From NCBI GenBank assembly GCA_963840535.1, contig CAWIZJ010000021.1, positions 5,898-69,897 of the forward strand: a stretch of 64,000 nucleotides of DNA, in the 5' to 3' direction. This document shows, piece by piece, positions 46,248 through 56,100 of this stretch. The stretch comes from VAZQ01 sp963840535 (GTDB taxonomy: Bacteria > Pseudomonadota > Alphaproteobacteria > Rhizobiales > Xanthobacteraceae). Position 1 is the stretch's first letter. Every line of letters starts with the position of its first letter. Made by a program: the position numbers and the translations under genes. Under the pieces are notes generated by a model. It saw nothing but the letters and a program-made list of their open reading frames with translations. It made no database searches and was not told where the DNA came from.

Positions 46248-47111
46248 CTAGAATCCCGCAACGGCCTCGAGCGTCGTGCCCGCCTGCTTCCTGCGCGCGG
46301 CGCGTGGCTTCGAGCTGCTCCCTGGAATGGCGCAGCAGCTCGATCTCCTTTGCGAATTCGGGCCGCGCTGCCAGCCGCTCCTTCCATGCAAGGACGTGCG
46401 GATGCAGCCGCTCGAACGGATAGCCGGCGAGCGACAGCCGATGGGCGTAGATCAGCCAGGCGATATCGAGCACGCTCAGCGTCTCGCCCATCAGATAGGG
46501 CTGCCGCTGCAGCCGCCGGTCCAGCGCGTCGAACTCGGCACGGAATTTCCGTGCCGACGCCCGCGCCCGTTCGTCGGTGAAGCCCTCCTGGCCGCGCGTT
46601 CCCAGTACTCGATCTGGATTTGCCTGTCGCGATCGCCGGCGCCGCGGACGGTGCCGGAGCCGTGAGCGGCGTAGCTTCTCAGCGCTTCGGCAGGCTTGGG
46701 CGGCCCGGGCGGCGCGAACACGAACCGGAAGCTGAGCGTGCGCAGGTCGAGATGCAGATCGTCCTCGTGCGCGAGCAGGGCTGCGATCTCGTTCTCGTGC
46801 CCGGCCGGAATGAGCTTCCGCGTCGGGAACCTCCGCTCGAGATGGGTGATGATATCGTTGCTCTCGATGTGCACCGCGCCGTCGTGCACCAGCACCGGCA
46901 CCAATCCGCGCGGATTGATGCCGAGAAACCACGGCCGGAAGTTCTCGTTGCCGGGCAGGTCGATGTGATGCGACTCCCAGGGAATGCCCTTGAGATTGAG
47001 GAAGACGCGGAGCTTCTGCGAGCACGAGGAACCCATGAAATGCAGGACGTGCACGCCCTTCCATTCGAGCACCTCGCGCGTCCTGATGTCGCCGTCAACG
47101 AGCTGAACCAT
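46248..47111 (-). CDS. Glutathione S-transferase family protein, two frameshifts
   Basis: About 286 residues. Thioredoxin-like N-terminal domain: LHFMGSSCSQKLRVFLNLKG (catalytic Ser/Cys region), NPRGLVPVLVHDGAVHIESNDII (cis-Pro and glutathione-binding ES). All-helical C-terminal domain: YLMGETLSVLDIAWLIYAHR, RPEFAKEIELLRHS. One extra base near 46600 and one extra G near 46293 break the frame; corrected, it ends EAVAGF at TAG 46248. Soluble detoxification enzyme; substrate unknown. Confidence 0.8.
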
Positions 47112-47581
47112 GCCGCCTCCGCGCCTCTGATCACGACATCCTACCTGACCGGCCGGCGCAGGCTCCTCCGAATGGCTGGGGGCCTCGACGACCCCATATC
47201 CATCCATGGCACTCATGTGCCGGTGGAGGAGCCGTCCACAGCATCGAACTCGGACATTGGTGGACCTACTGGATTCACATCGTCTTGCGCGCAACCGGCT
47301 AGCCGCTTCAATGTCTCTTCCGGCTCATCCGCGTCGTTTCCTCAATGTCCACGACAGGTCCGGTCCAACCTCGATTGCTGACGTGATCTTGCAGCGCCTC
47401 GAACGGTCGAACCGTGCCAAAACAGGGAGTCATCGGGTCACACTCACTGGCCGTCCGACGTGCATTGCCTTCTGATTTGACCGAAGATTTCCGGGACCAG
47501 CGTCCTGGGCGGCGTGTCAATCCCTTTGTGCGCCCAATGATCGGCTGATCCACGAGCTGGGGTTTCGACGCAGCTTTCCCC
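47112..47581. other. Intergenic stretch without recognised content
   Basis: 470 bases between two minus-strand genes. Short frames on both strands show no family resemblance. It should hold the promoter of the GST gene; none was identified. Confidence 0.4.
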
Positions 47582-48275
47582 CTAAGCGGCGGCGATGAGC
47601 GCGGCGGCGAGTTCCTGCGGCAGGTCACCATCACGTCGTGGCCGCAGGCGACGCTGACGAACTGCCACCCCCGATCGTCCTTGAAGCGCGAGCCGAATTG
47701 CTGGAACGGCGATGGCCCCCAGCCGGCGGCGAGAATGTACACGCAATTCGGCAACTGCAGGCCGCTGAGCGCGGGCTTCTGCTCGAATGTCGCCAGCGGC
47801 TGCTTGACACACATCGCATCGACCCAGGCGGCGTCCTTGGCGTTGACGGCGAACGCAGCCGCCGGAATGGGCGTGACCTTGTAACCCTCGCCGTTCTGCA
47901 CGGCGTCGGTACGCATCTGCCCCGACTGCTCGGCCGGCGGATAATGGAATAGCGATTTGCCGTTCTCGGGCACGAAGGCGTCGAGATGAGATTAGCGAAC
48001 GGATCTTCGCCGCGGTCTGCTCGGCGACGCCGCTGATGACCATGCCGCCATACGAATGGCCACGCAGCACCACGTCCGACAATTCCTCGCAGCGGATGAC
48101 ACCGACGATGTCCTGAACGTGCGTGTCGAGATCGATCGTGCGGCTCATCAGGTGAGCGCGCTCGCCGAGGCCGGTCAGGGTCGGCGTATAGACCTCGTGC
48201 CGGCCTCGCGCAACAGCCGCGCCAGTTTGTAGCGCCGCCATGCCAGGCGCCGTGAACCAGAACGAACGTGGTCAT
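47582..48275 (-). CDS. Alpha/beta-fold hydrolase (esterase type), three or more frame breaks
   Basis: Pieces in three frames assemble into about 230 residues: TTFVLVHGAWHGG (oxyanion HG motif), HEVYTPTLTGLGERAHL, the nucleophile elbow GHSYGGMVISG, LDAFVPENGKSLF, and HDVMV...LPQELAAALIAAA with the catalytic His. Breaks lie near 48235, 48200, 47988 and 47629, apparently including lost as well as gained bases. Resembles the salicylate esterase-like/YcaC-neighbour hydrolases of Proteobacteria; substrate unknown. ATG 48275 is the start. Confidence 0.72.
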
Positions 48276-48492
48276 GGTCGTTCTCCCGTCAAACGGCGAC
48301 GCTATATAGCGCTTGCTAGGGAAGATCGCGTCGTTCCACGGTGCGAACGCTAGGTCCGGTTTACACGCCAGACCCGGACGTCGACCAGGATTACCCGGAA
48401 TCAGTGAAGCGTCGGGACCCCTTTTCAAGTCCACAAATCGGCGTAACCTGAAGACAATCCTGGTCTGTGGTGAGACGTGACGGAGCCTTGCC

Positions 48493-49454
48493 ATGATGTC
48501 CGCGAGGCGGTTCGTTTGTTGTGTCACCATCGTGACAGCCCTCGCGTGCTCGACGCTCCGCGCATCCGCCTACGATCCGGTCGTGGTGGCCGTGGGGCAG
48601 CGTGGCGCCTGGGAAACGGCAGTGCCCGCGCTCGGCCGGCGCGGCGGCATCTTCGACAAGCATGGAATCAAGCTCGACCTGCTCTACACGCAAGGTGCCG
48701 GCGAGACGCTGCAGGCGGTCATCTCGGGCAGCGCCAATATCGGGGTCGGTGTCGGGATCATGGGCATGCTGCGCGCCTACGCCAAGGGCGCGCCTATTCG
48801 TGTCGTCGGCTCGGAAATCAAGGGCAATCCGGATTATTGGTACGTCGCGGCTCGCTCGCCCATCAGGTCCCTCCCCGAGGCCGCCGGCAAGACGATCGCC
48901 TACACGACAAGCGGTTCGTCGAGCCACAATGGCGCGCTCGCCCTCATCAAGCAGTTCGGTCTCGAGGCAAGGCCGATAGCGGCCGGAAATCTCAGCTCGA
49001 TCTTCACGCAAGTCATGAGCGGCCATATCGACATCGGCATCGCATCGCCTCCTTCGGGCTGAACGAATTGCAGGAAGGCAAGAACGCATGCTCGCACGGG
49101 GCAACGATGTGGACGAGATAAGGGAACGAACCATTCGGGTCGTGGTGGTGATGCAAGCGTCGTGAAAGAGCGCAAGGACCTCGTCGAGCGCTTCGCGCGA
49201 GCATATTGGGACACCGTGGATTGGATGTTCTCGGATTCGACTGCGCTCAAATATTTCGCCGAGTTTTCCGGTGTCTCGGAGAGATTGCCCGGCAAGCACG
49301 GGATGACTTCCATTCGAAGGACATGATGTCGCTGGACGAGATCAGTGGGCTCGACAAGATCCTGCGAGAGGCGATCAACCTGAAATACCTCGAGAGGCCG
49401 CTGACGACGGAGCAGCGCCTCGGGTTGAGCCCGGCCCAACTGCGCAAGGAGTAG
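48493..49454 (+). pseudogene. NitT/TauT-type ABC substrate-binding protein, broken by several frame shifts
   Basis: The first 189 residues read cleanly: signal peptide (CVTIVTALACSTLRASA), then NMT1/SsuA-like fold (FDKHGIKLDLLYTQGAGETLQAV, GSANIGVGVGIMGMLRAY, IKGNPDYWYVA). After SPPSG the frame is lost; FGLNELQEGK, RMLARGNDVDEIRERTIRVVVV, VKERKDLVERFARAYWDTVDW and LDKILREAINLKYLE follow in successive frames to TAG 49452. Together about 320 residues, the full family length. No ABC permease or ATPase gene is adjacent. Confidence 0.75.
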
Positions 49455-49589
49455 GAAAGGTGGCTATCCGACCGATGTTCCTGACGAGCGAACCGATCCA
49501 TCGAACGAACTTGTGCGAAGCGTTCCAAAATTCTGCAAGTGAATGTTGGATTCCAGGTCCTCTTCCTCTGCCGACTGCGTGCTCGTCAA

Positions 49590-50643
49590 TCAGGGCAGCA
49601 CGTACCAGGTGGAGCGGCCGCCGCCTTGTCTCGACAGGTGGCCCTTCTCGACCAATTGCCGAAAATGCTCCTTGAGGGTGTTACGACTGACACCAGTCAG
49701 CCTTACCATCTCGCCGATGCTGACGCGTCCGTGTTCTCGAGCATGATCGAGAATTCGTGCTGAATGTTCCGGCAGGCTCGAGACCACCAGTCTTTCGCGC
49801 TCGATCTTCTTAGCGAGCTGCTGCTTCTGCTGTTGCAAAGCGCGAAGAAGGAACAGAAGCCATGGCTCCCAGTTGGGAGCGTCGTTACGGATCGTTCCCT
49901 GTGTTTGCCGCAGCGCCAGATAGTATCCGTCCTTGCGTCTGCTCGATGACGCTTTCGAGCGAGCTGTAGGGTACGTAAGCATAGCCCGCGCGCAACAGCA
50001 TCAAGGTCGTGAGAATTCGGCTCAGCCGGCCGTTGCCGTCTTGGAACGGATGGATGGCGAGGAAGACGACTGTAAAGATGGCGATGACGAGCAATGGATG
50101 GAGGTACTTCTCCTCCATCGCTTCGGCGAACCAAGTCACGAGCTCGGTCATGAGGCGGGGCGTGTCGAACGGCGTCGCGGTTTCGAACACGATGCCGATC
50201 TGCTTGCCGTTCTCGTCGAAGGCGACGACGTTGTTGGGAGCGGTCTTGTAGCTGCCGCGGTGTCGCTCATCCTTCTCGCTGTGGACGAGGAGGTCGCGAT
50301 GCAGTTGCTTGATGTGGTTTTCGGTGATGGTGATGTCGTTCCACGACCGCACCACCAACTCCATCGCTTCGGCATAGCCCGCGACCTCCTGCTCGTCACG
50401 GGAGGCGAAGGATTTGATCTCGAGGTTCAGGAGGAGGCGTTCGACCTCGCGGTCGGAGAGCTTGCTGCCCTCGATCCGGGTGGAGGAGCCGATACTTTCG
50501 ATCGTGGCGACGCGCCGCAGCGCCGACAGACGCTCGGGAGCAAGCATTCCGAGCGCGCGCCAAGCTCCCTTGAATTCATCGATCTCGGCAATCAGAGCCA
50601 AGATCTCCGGGGTAATCCGCAGAGTGTCGGTTTTGATGACCAC
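49590..50643 (-). CDS. Fic family protein with C-terminal winged helix, one frameshift
   Basis: About 350 residues. Inhibitory helix STRIEGSKLS (class II) near residue 55, Fic motif HPFQDGNGRLSR near residue 205, then after one shift near 49936 (VIEQ to KDGYYLALRQTQGTI) a helical linker and a winged-helix DNA-binding domain (VSIGEMVRLTGVSRNTLKEHFRQLVEKGHL). Likely an AMP-transferase/deAMPylase acting as or with a transcription regulator. Start GTG 50643 is favoured; TTG 50661 is also in frame. Distinct from the Fic protein at 32-33 kb. Confidence 0.82.
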
Positions 50644-50644
50644 A

Positions 50645-50705
50645 CCCGAATAAGCACCCAATTACGCCCAAATATCAAGCCAAATATTCACCCAAATCCA
50701 CCCAA
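50645..50705. promoter_or_regulatory. Phased CCCAA box array upstream of the second fic gene
   Basis: Six CCCAA-like boxes (CCCGA 50645, CCCAA 50657, CCCAA 50667, GCCAA 50679, CCCAA 50691, CCCAA 50701) with starts 12, 10, 12, 12 and 10 bases apart, in an AT-rich stretch overlapping the fic start. One-turn spacing suggests a protein binding one DNA face; autoregulation by the Fic winged helix is a guess. Confidence 0.5.
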
Positions 50706-50766
50706 TTAATGAGGGTGTCTCTCGTCCCGCGACCGAACGTGGGCCTTCTGGGGACACGATTCCGGC

Positions 50767-52761
50767 TCACGCCGAACGTGATCTTCGCTGTCGATGCTTT
50801 CTTCCGACCGGCTCCGAATCACGCGTGGTCCCGCTCCGGGCCACGGTCTGCGCGCAGCGCCGGACCTGTTCGACCGCCTCGCGCAGCGAGGTTGCGAAGA
50901 CGTCCGCCTTGATCCTTTCCAGCGTGCTTCGGCGTGCCGCGTCGTCGGGCCTGGCCATCCAGAAGCCGACCAGGACCGGTGCCTCCGGAAGCTTCCTTCG
51001 CAGGCGCCGGATCAGGTAACGGGCGTGGGCGGCGGAGTCTTCATTCATGTAGGAAAGACAGACCATCCTGACGCCGTCGGTGTCGAGCTGCGCGAGCCGA
51101 GCGGGCTCGGCGGCATCGACCGCAGCGACCCGCGTGCCGAGGCCGCAGCGTTCCAGCAGCTGCGCGAGCATGGCGGCGGCGGCCTGGTCGAGATTGCCCC
51201 GTGCCGCAATGCACAGGACCGGACGATCGTGCCAGCCCGGCGGAGGCTCGATCGGCTCGGGCGGTGCCGGTGGCGCCTCGGCCTGGTTCCCGTCGTCCTG
51301 CTCGGAGCCGTCGTCCTGCTCCTCCGGGGGATCCCGATCCTCGTGCTCCGCCAGATCGTCCACCATCGCCATCGCGCTTTCGGCGACACGCGCCCGGCGC
51401 TCGCCGTCGAGCGTGCCGCGCGCACGGTCGCGCTCTGCCAGCATCAGGGCGGGGATCGCAACTTCGTCGTAGAAGTCCGCCAGCGGCCGCTCCGCGAGAT
51501 AGGCTTCCGCCCCCTCCGCCGCCTCGTGCGGATCATCGGCAAGGAGCCGCTGATAGAGGCGCTCCGCCGGCGTCAGGGCCGGCCGGTTGCCGAGCATGAT
51601 GTCCAGGAACGCTAGCTGTGGCAGGTGGCGGCCGAGCACGACCAGGCAGACCGTGAGCGGTGTGGACAGCAGCAGGCCGACCGGTCCCCACAACCAGGTC
51701 CAGAAGATGGCTGCGATGATGACCGCCGGGGGCGACAGCCCCGTTCCCGATCCGTAGAGCCACGGCTCGACGAAGTTATTGCTGACGATCTCCAGCACGA
51801 TGAAAAGCGCGCCGGTCCACAGCAGCATGCTCCAGCCCTGGTCGACGGCGATCGCGAGCGTCAGCGGCAAGGCGGCTGCAACGATCGGTCCGATGTAGGG
51901 CACGAACCGCAGCACCATCGCCAGCATGGCCCACAGCAGGGCACTCGGCACCCCGATCAGCCACAGACCGATCCCAACCGGGATCGCGTAGGTCACATTG
52001 ACGACGAGCTGCATGAGCAGATAGCGGCCGACCCGCCGCATCGCCTCGTCCAGGGCCTCGGTGGTCTGCTGCAGGTCGCCGGCTCCCGCCAGATGGATCA
52101 CCCGGTCGCGCAAGTCCTCGCGGTAGAGGAGCATGAAGATCACCACGACGATGACGATGCCGCCCGTGGTCAGAGGCTCGACCAGGGGACCGACGATGCG
52201 CCGGAGGATCTCCAGCGGGGCCAGGTCGGGCGGGCGGATCTCGACCGGAAGCGGCGCGGGCTCGCGCGCGGCGGGGGCCGGCGCAGGCGTGGCGCTCCGC
52301 TCCCCGGCCTGCTCCTGCTGCGCGCGCGTGATCTTCCTGCTCAAGTCCCGCAACATCGAGGAGACGCGCTCGACCAGCTCGCCGCCCGGCCGGGCGTCCT
52401 GGAAGGCCTGGATCTTGTCCTCGATGTTGCGCTGGTATTGCGGCAGGTTCCCCGCCAGGTCTGCCACGCGCCCGGCGACCACGATTCCGAAGGCAAGGAT
52501 CGCAAGGAAGGCCAGGAAGACCACGGCGATGACCGACGGAATCCTGCCGAGTCCAAGGCGGCCAAGCCATCTCACCGGCGGCGACAAGGCAAAGCTGAGC
52601 AGGACGGCGAGGGCCAGCGGCACGAAAATGTCGCGTCCGAAGTACAGTGCGGCCACCAGGACGACCCCGACCGCCAGGTGGATTGGTATCGACGCACTCG
52701 CCGCCGACGCGACCGTGGCTCGTCGCGCGTCGGTCGGGTTCGGTCCGCCGGGACTATTCAT
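50767..52761 (-). CDS. AI-2E family transporter-like protein with extra C-terminal domain
   Basis: 664 residues from ATG 52761. Residues 1-400 are the AI-2E/DUF20 membrane domain: pairs of helices at the N-terminus (LAVGVVLVAALYFGRDIFVPLALAVLLSFALSPPV in parts), a soluble middle (NLPQYQRNIEDKIQAFQ) and helices with VPYIGPIVAAALPL and NNFVEPWLYGSGTGLSP. An acidic linker (DRDPPEEQDDGSEQDDGN) leads to a soluble 130-residue domain (VLCIAARGNLDQAAAAMLAQLL) not found in ordinary members. Substrate unknown. Frame intact. Confidence 0.82.
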   Translation of the reverse strand: MNSPGGPNPTDARRATVASAASASIPIHLAVGVVLVAALYFGRDIFVPLALAVLLSFALSPPVRWLGRLGLGRIPSVIAVVFLAFLAILAFGIVVAGRVADLAGNLPQYQRNIEDKIQAFQDARPGGELVERVSSMLRDLSRKITRAQQEQAGERSATPAPAPAAREPAPLPVEIRPPDLAPLEILRRIVGPLVEPLTTGGIVIVVVIFMLLYREDLRDRVIHLAGAGDLQQTTEALDEAMRRVGRYLLMQLVVNVTYAIPVGIGLWLIGVPSALLWAMLAMVLRFVPYIGPIVAAALPLTLAIAVDQGWSMLLWTGALFIVLEIVSNNFVEPWLYGSGTGLSPPAVIIAAIFWTWLWGPVGLLLSTPLTVCLVVLGRHLPQLAFLDIMLGNRPALTPAERLYQRLLADDPHEAAEGAEAYLAERPLADFYDEVAIPALMLAERDRARGTLDGERRARVAESAMAMVDDLAEHEDRDPPEEQDDGSEQDDGNQAEAPPAPPEPIEPPPGWHDRPVLCIAARGNLDQAAAAMLAQLLERCGLGTRVAAVDAAEPARLAQLDTDGVRMVCLSYMNEDSAAHARYLIRRLRRKLPEAPVLVGFWMARPDDAARRSTLERIKADVFATSLREAVEQVRRCAQTVARSGTTRDSEPVGRKHRQRRSRSA

Positions 52762-52964
52762 GCAGCGCCTCCGCGGCACCCGCGCTTCGAGCGCCCGGCC
52801 CCGGCCGAGGTTTGTCCCTGGCCCGCCGGCGGCGACTATGATGCCGATCCGGGACGCGGCGGCAAGCGCGCACGGGCTACGTTCCTCCAACAAAGGACGC
52901 GTGCGCGAACTTCGGTGCTGAGCGTATGCGCGTCTCGCCGAAATTGGCGCACGGCAGCGCCTTG

Positions 52965-52988
52965 CCTCTCCCCGCTTGCGGGGAGAGG
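52965..52988. repeat. Dispersed GC palindrome
   Basis: CCTCTCCCCGC-TT-GCGGGGAGAGG, followed by GTCGACAGCC and GGTCGGGTGAGGG, the full form of a repeat common between genes in Rhizobiales. It lies in the 438-base divergent gap (52762-53199) between the transporter-like gene and kinase 2; nothing else was recognised in this gap. Confidence 0.7.
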
Positions 52989-53199
52989 TCGACAGCCGGA
53001 GCGAAGCGAAGGCGGTCGGGTGAGGGCGATCCTTCTTGTCGCTGACCGTCATCCCGGTTCAATCGACATCTTCGCCTGTGCCCTCTCGAGTTGATCGCTC
53101 GCTGATCCAAACCAGCTTGAACGGCCGACATTTCCATGGCCAGCGGCCACCAATCCGGTATTCTGTGGCGCTCCCGCCTCCCCGGGAGGAACAGCATTC

Positions 53200-56100
53200 G
53201 TGCAATTGGGGGACGCGCAGGCGTCGAGCGCCAACGGGGCATCGATGAGTGGGCAGAAATCCGCCGCCGACCCCGAGCGCCCTGTTGTGCAGTCCTCGGG
53301 CCCGAGCGTGCCAGAAGCATCCCACGCCGAGCTGAAGAGCCAGCTCGCGCAGTCCACCCGCGAGCTTTCCGAAGCAAGAGCGGCGCAGGCCGCCACTGCC
53401 GACGTGCTCAAGGTCATCAGCCGCTCGACCTTCGATCTGCAGACCGTGCTCGATACGCTGGTCGAGTTGGCGGCGCGGCTGTGCGAAGCGGACAGCGCGG
53501 CAATCCACCGCCGGACCGGGGGCACCTTTCCGTATGTCGCCAGCTACGGCTACTCGTCCGATTACGACGCGTACATGCGAGATCATGTGTTTCTCCCGAC
53601 CCGGGACACGGTGCTCGGGCGAGTCGTGCTCGACGCCGCAACGGTCCACGTTCCGAACGTCAATGCCGACGGGGCTCCGGCCGCACTATCCGCCAATCAA
53701 AGAGAGATCGGTGGCATCAGCACCGTGCTCGGCGTTCCGCTCATGCGCGATGGGGTGCCGATCGGGGCGATCGCCTTGACACGCAGGGCGGTCCGCCCGT
53801 TCACCGACAAGCAGATCGAGCTGGTGACGACCTTCGCCAATCAGGCGGTGATCGCGATCGAGAACGTGCGGCTGTTCGATGCCGAGCAGCAGCGCACCCG
53901 CGAGCTCACCGAGTCGTTGGAGCAGCAGACCGCGACCTCCGAGGTGCTGCGCGTCATCTCCAGCTCGCCCGGCGAGCTGGAGCCGGTGTTCCACGCCATG
54001 CTGGCGAACGCGGTGCGGATCTGCGATGCCAAGTTCGGCGATCTGTACCTGCGCGAGGGCGACGCCTTCCGCATGGCGGTCACGCACAATTCTCCGCCCG
54101 CCTATGCGCAGGCGCGCATGCGCGAACCGCTGCTGCGGCCGCCGCCCGATACGCCGCTCGCGCTCGTCGCCGTTACCAGACAGGTGGTGCACGTCGCGGA
54201 CATCAAGGCGATCCCCTCGTATGTCGAGGGCCATCCGTTCGTGGTTGCCGGCGTCGAGCTCGCCGGCTATCGGACGCGTGCTCGCAGTCCCGATGCTCAA
54301 GGACAACGAGCTCGTCGGTGCGATTGCCATCTGCCGTACCGAGGTTCGTCCGTTCACCGACAAGCAGATCGAGCTGGTGACGAACTTCGCCGCGCAGGCG
54401 GTCATCGCCATCGAGAACACGCGCCTGCTCGGCGAGCTGCGCGAATTGCTGCAGCAGCAGACCGCCACCGCCGACGTGCTCAAGGTCATCAGCCGCTCGA
54501 CCTTCGACCTGCAGGCGGTGCTCGACACGCTGGTCGAGTCGGCGGCGCGGCTGTGCGAAGCGGACATGGCGGCCATCATTCGCCCGCGACGGGGACGCCT
54601 ACCAGTATGTCGCCAGCTACGGCTACTCGCCGCGAGCTTCGACGAGTACATGCAGACCAGCATCCGGTTCGCGCCGGATCGCGCGATCGGTCGTCGGGCG
54701 AGTGGCGCTCGAAGGCGAAGATCGTTCATATTCCCGATGTCGCTGGCCGATCCGGAATTCGACCTTGCTGCGAAGCGCAGAGAGTCGGCGGCTACCGCAC
54801 CGTGCTCGGCGTCCCGCTGCTGCGCGAGGGAGTTCCGATCGGCGTGATCGTGCTGACGCGGCCGAGTGTGCGGCCGTTCACCGACAAGCAGATCGAGCTG
54901 GTGACCACCTTCGCCGACCAGGCGGTGATCGCGATCGAGAACGTGCGGCTGTTCGAGAGCCGAGCAGCAGCGCACCCGCGAGCTCGCCGAGGCGCTGGAG
55001 CAGCAGACCGCGACCTCCGAGGTGTTGCAGCGTCATCTCCAGCTCGCCCGGCGAGCTGGAGCCGGTGTTCGAGGCCATGCTGGCGAACGCGACGCGGCTC
55101 TGCGAAGCCAAGTTCGGCGTGCTGTTCCTGTGCGAAGGCGATGCCTTCCGCGCGGCCGCCATGCACGGCGTCGCCGCCGGCGTTTGCCGAGTGCTGGCAG
55201 CGCGGACCGCTGATCGTCCCCGGCCCGGATGCGCCGCTCGGCCGCGTCGCCGAGACCCGGCAGATCGGTCCACGTGGCCGACGTCACGCCCGAGCCGCGC
55301 CTACGTCGAGGGCGATCCGTTCGTCGTCGCCGGCGTCGAACTCGGCGGCTATCCGGACAGTGCTCGGCGTGCCGATGCTCAAGGAGAACGAGCTCGATCG
55401 GCGCGATCGCCATCTACCGCCAGGAGGTGCGCCCGTTCACCGACAAGCAGATCGAGCTGGTCACGAACTTCGCCGCCCAGGCGGTCATCGCCATCGAGAA
55501 CACGCGCCTGCTCGGCGAGCTGCGCGAATCGCTGCAGCAGCAGACCGCCACCGCCGACGTGCTCAAGGTCATCAGCCGCTCGACCTTCGACCTCCAGGCG
55601 GTGCTCGACACGCTGGTCGAGTTGGCGGCGCGCCTGTGCGCGCCGACCGGGCAGCCATCAGGCTCACCCGGCGACGGGGGCTACCATCATGTCGCCAGCT
55701 ACGGCTTCCCGCCGCAGCACGTCGAATACATGAGGAAGCATCCGGTCGCGGCGGATCGGACGTCGATCGTCGGCCGGGTCGCACTTGAGGGCAAATCCAT
55801 CCACATCGTGGACACCGAAGTCGATCCAGAGTTGACCTTGTTGCAAGCGCCCGGAGTGGCGAGGCAGCGCACCGTGCTCGGGGTACCGATGCTGCGCGAG
55901 GGAAAGCCGATCGGCGTCCTGGTGGTGGCCCGGGCGAACGTCGAGCCATTCACCGACAAGCAGATCGAGCTGGTGACCACCTTCGCCGACCAGGCGGTGA
56001 TCGCGATCGAGAACGTGCGGCTGTTCGACGAGGTTGAGGCGCGCACGCGCGAGCTTGCCGAATCGCTGGAGCAGCAGACCGCGACCTCCGAGGTGCTGGG

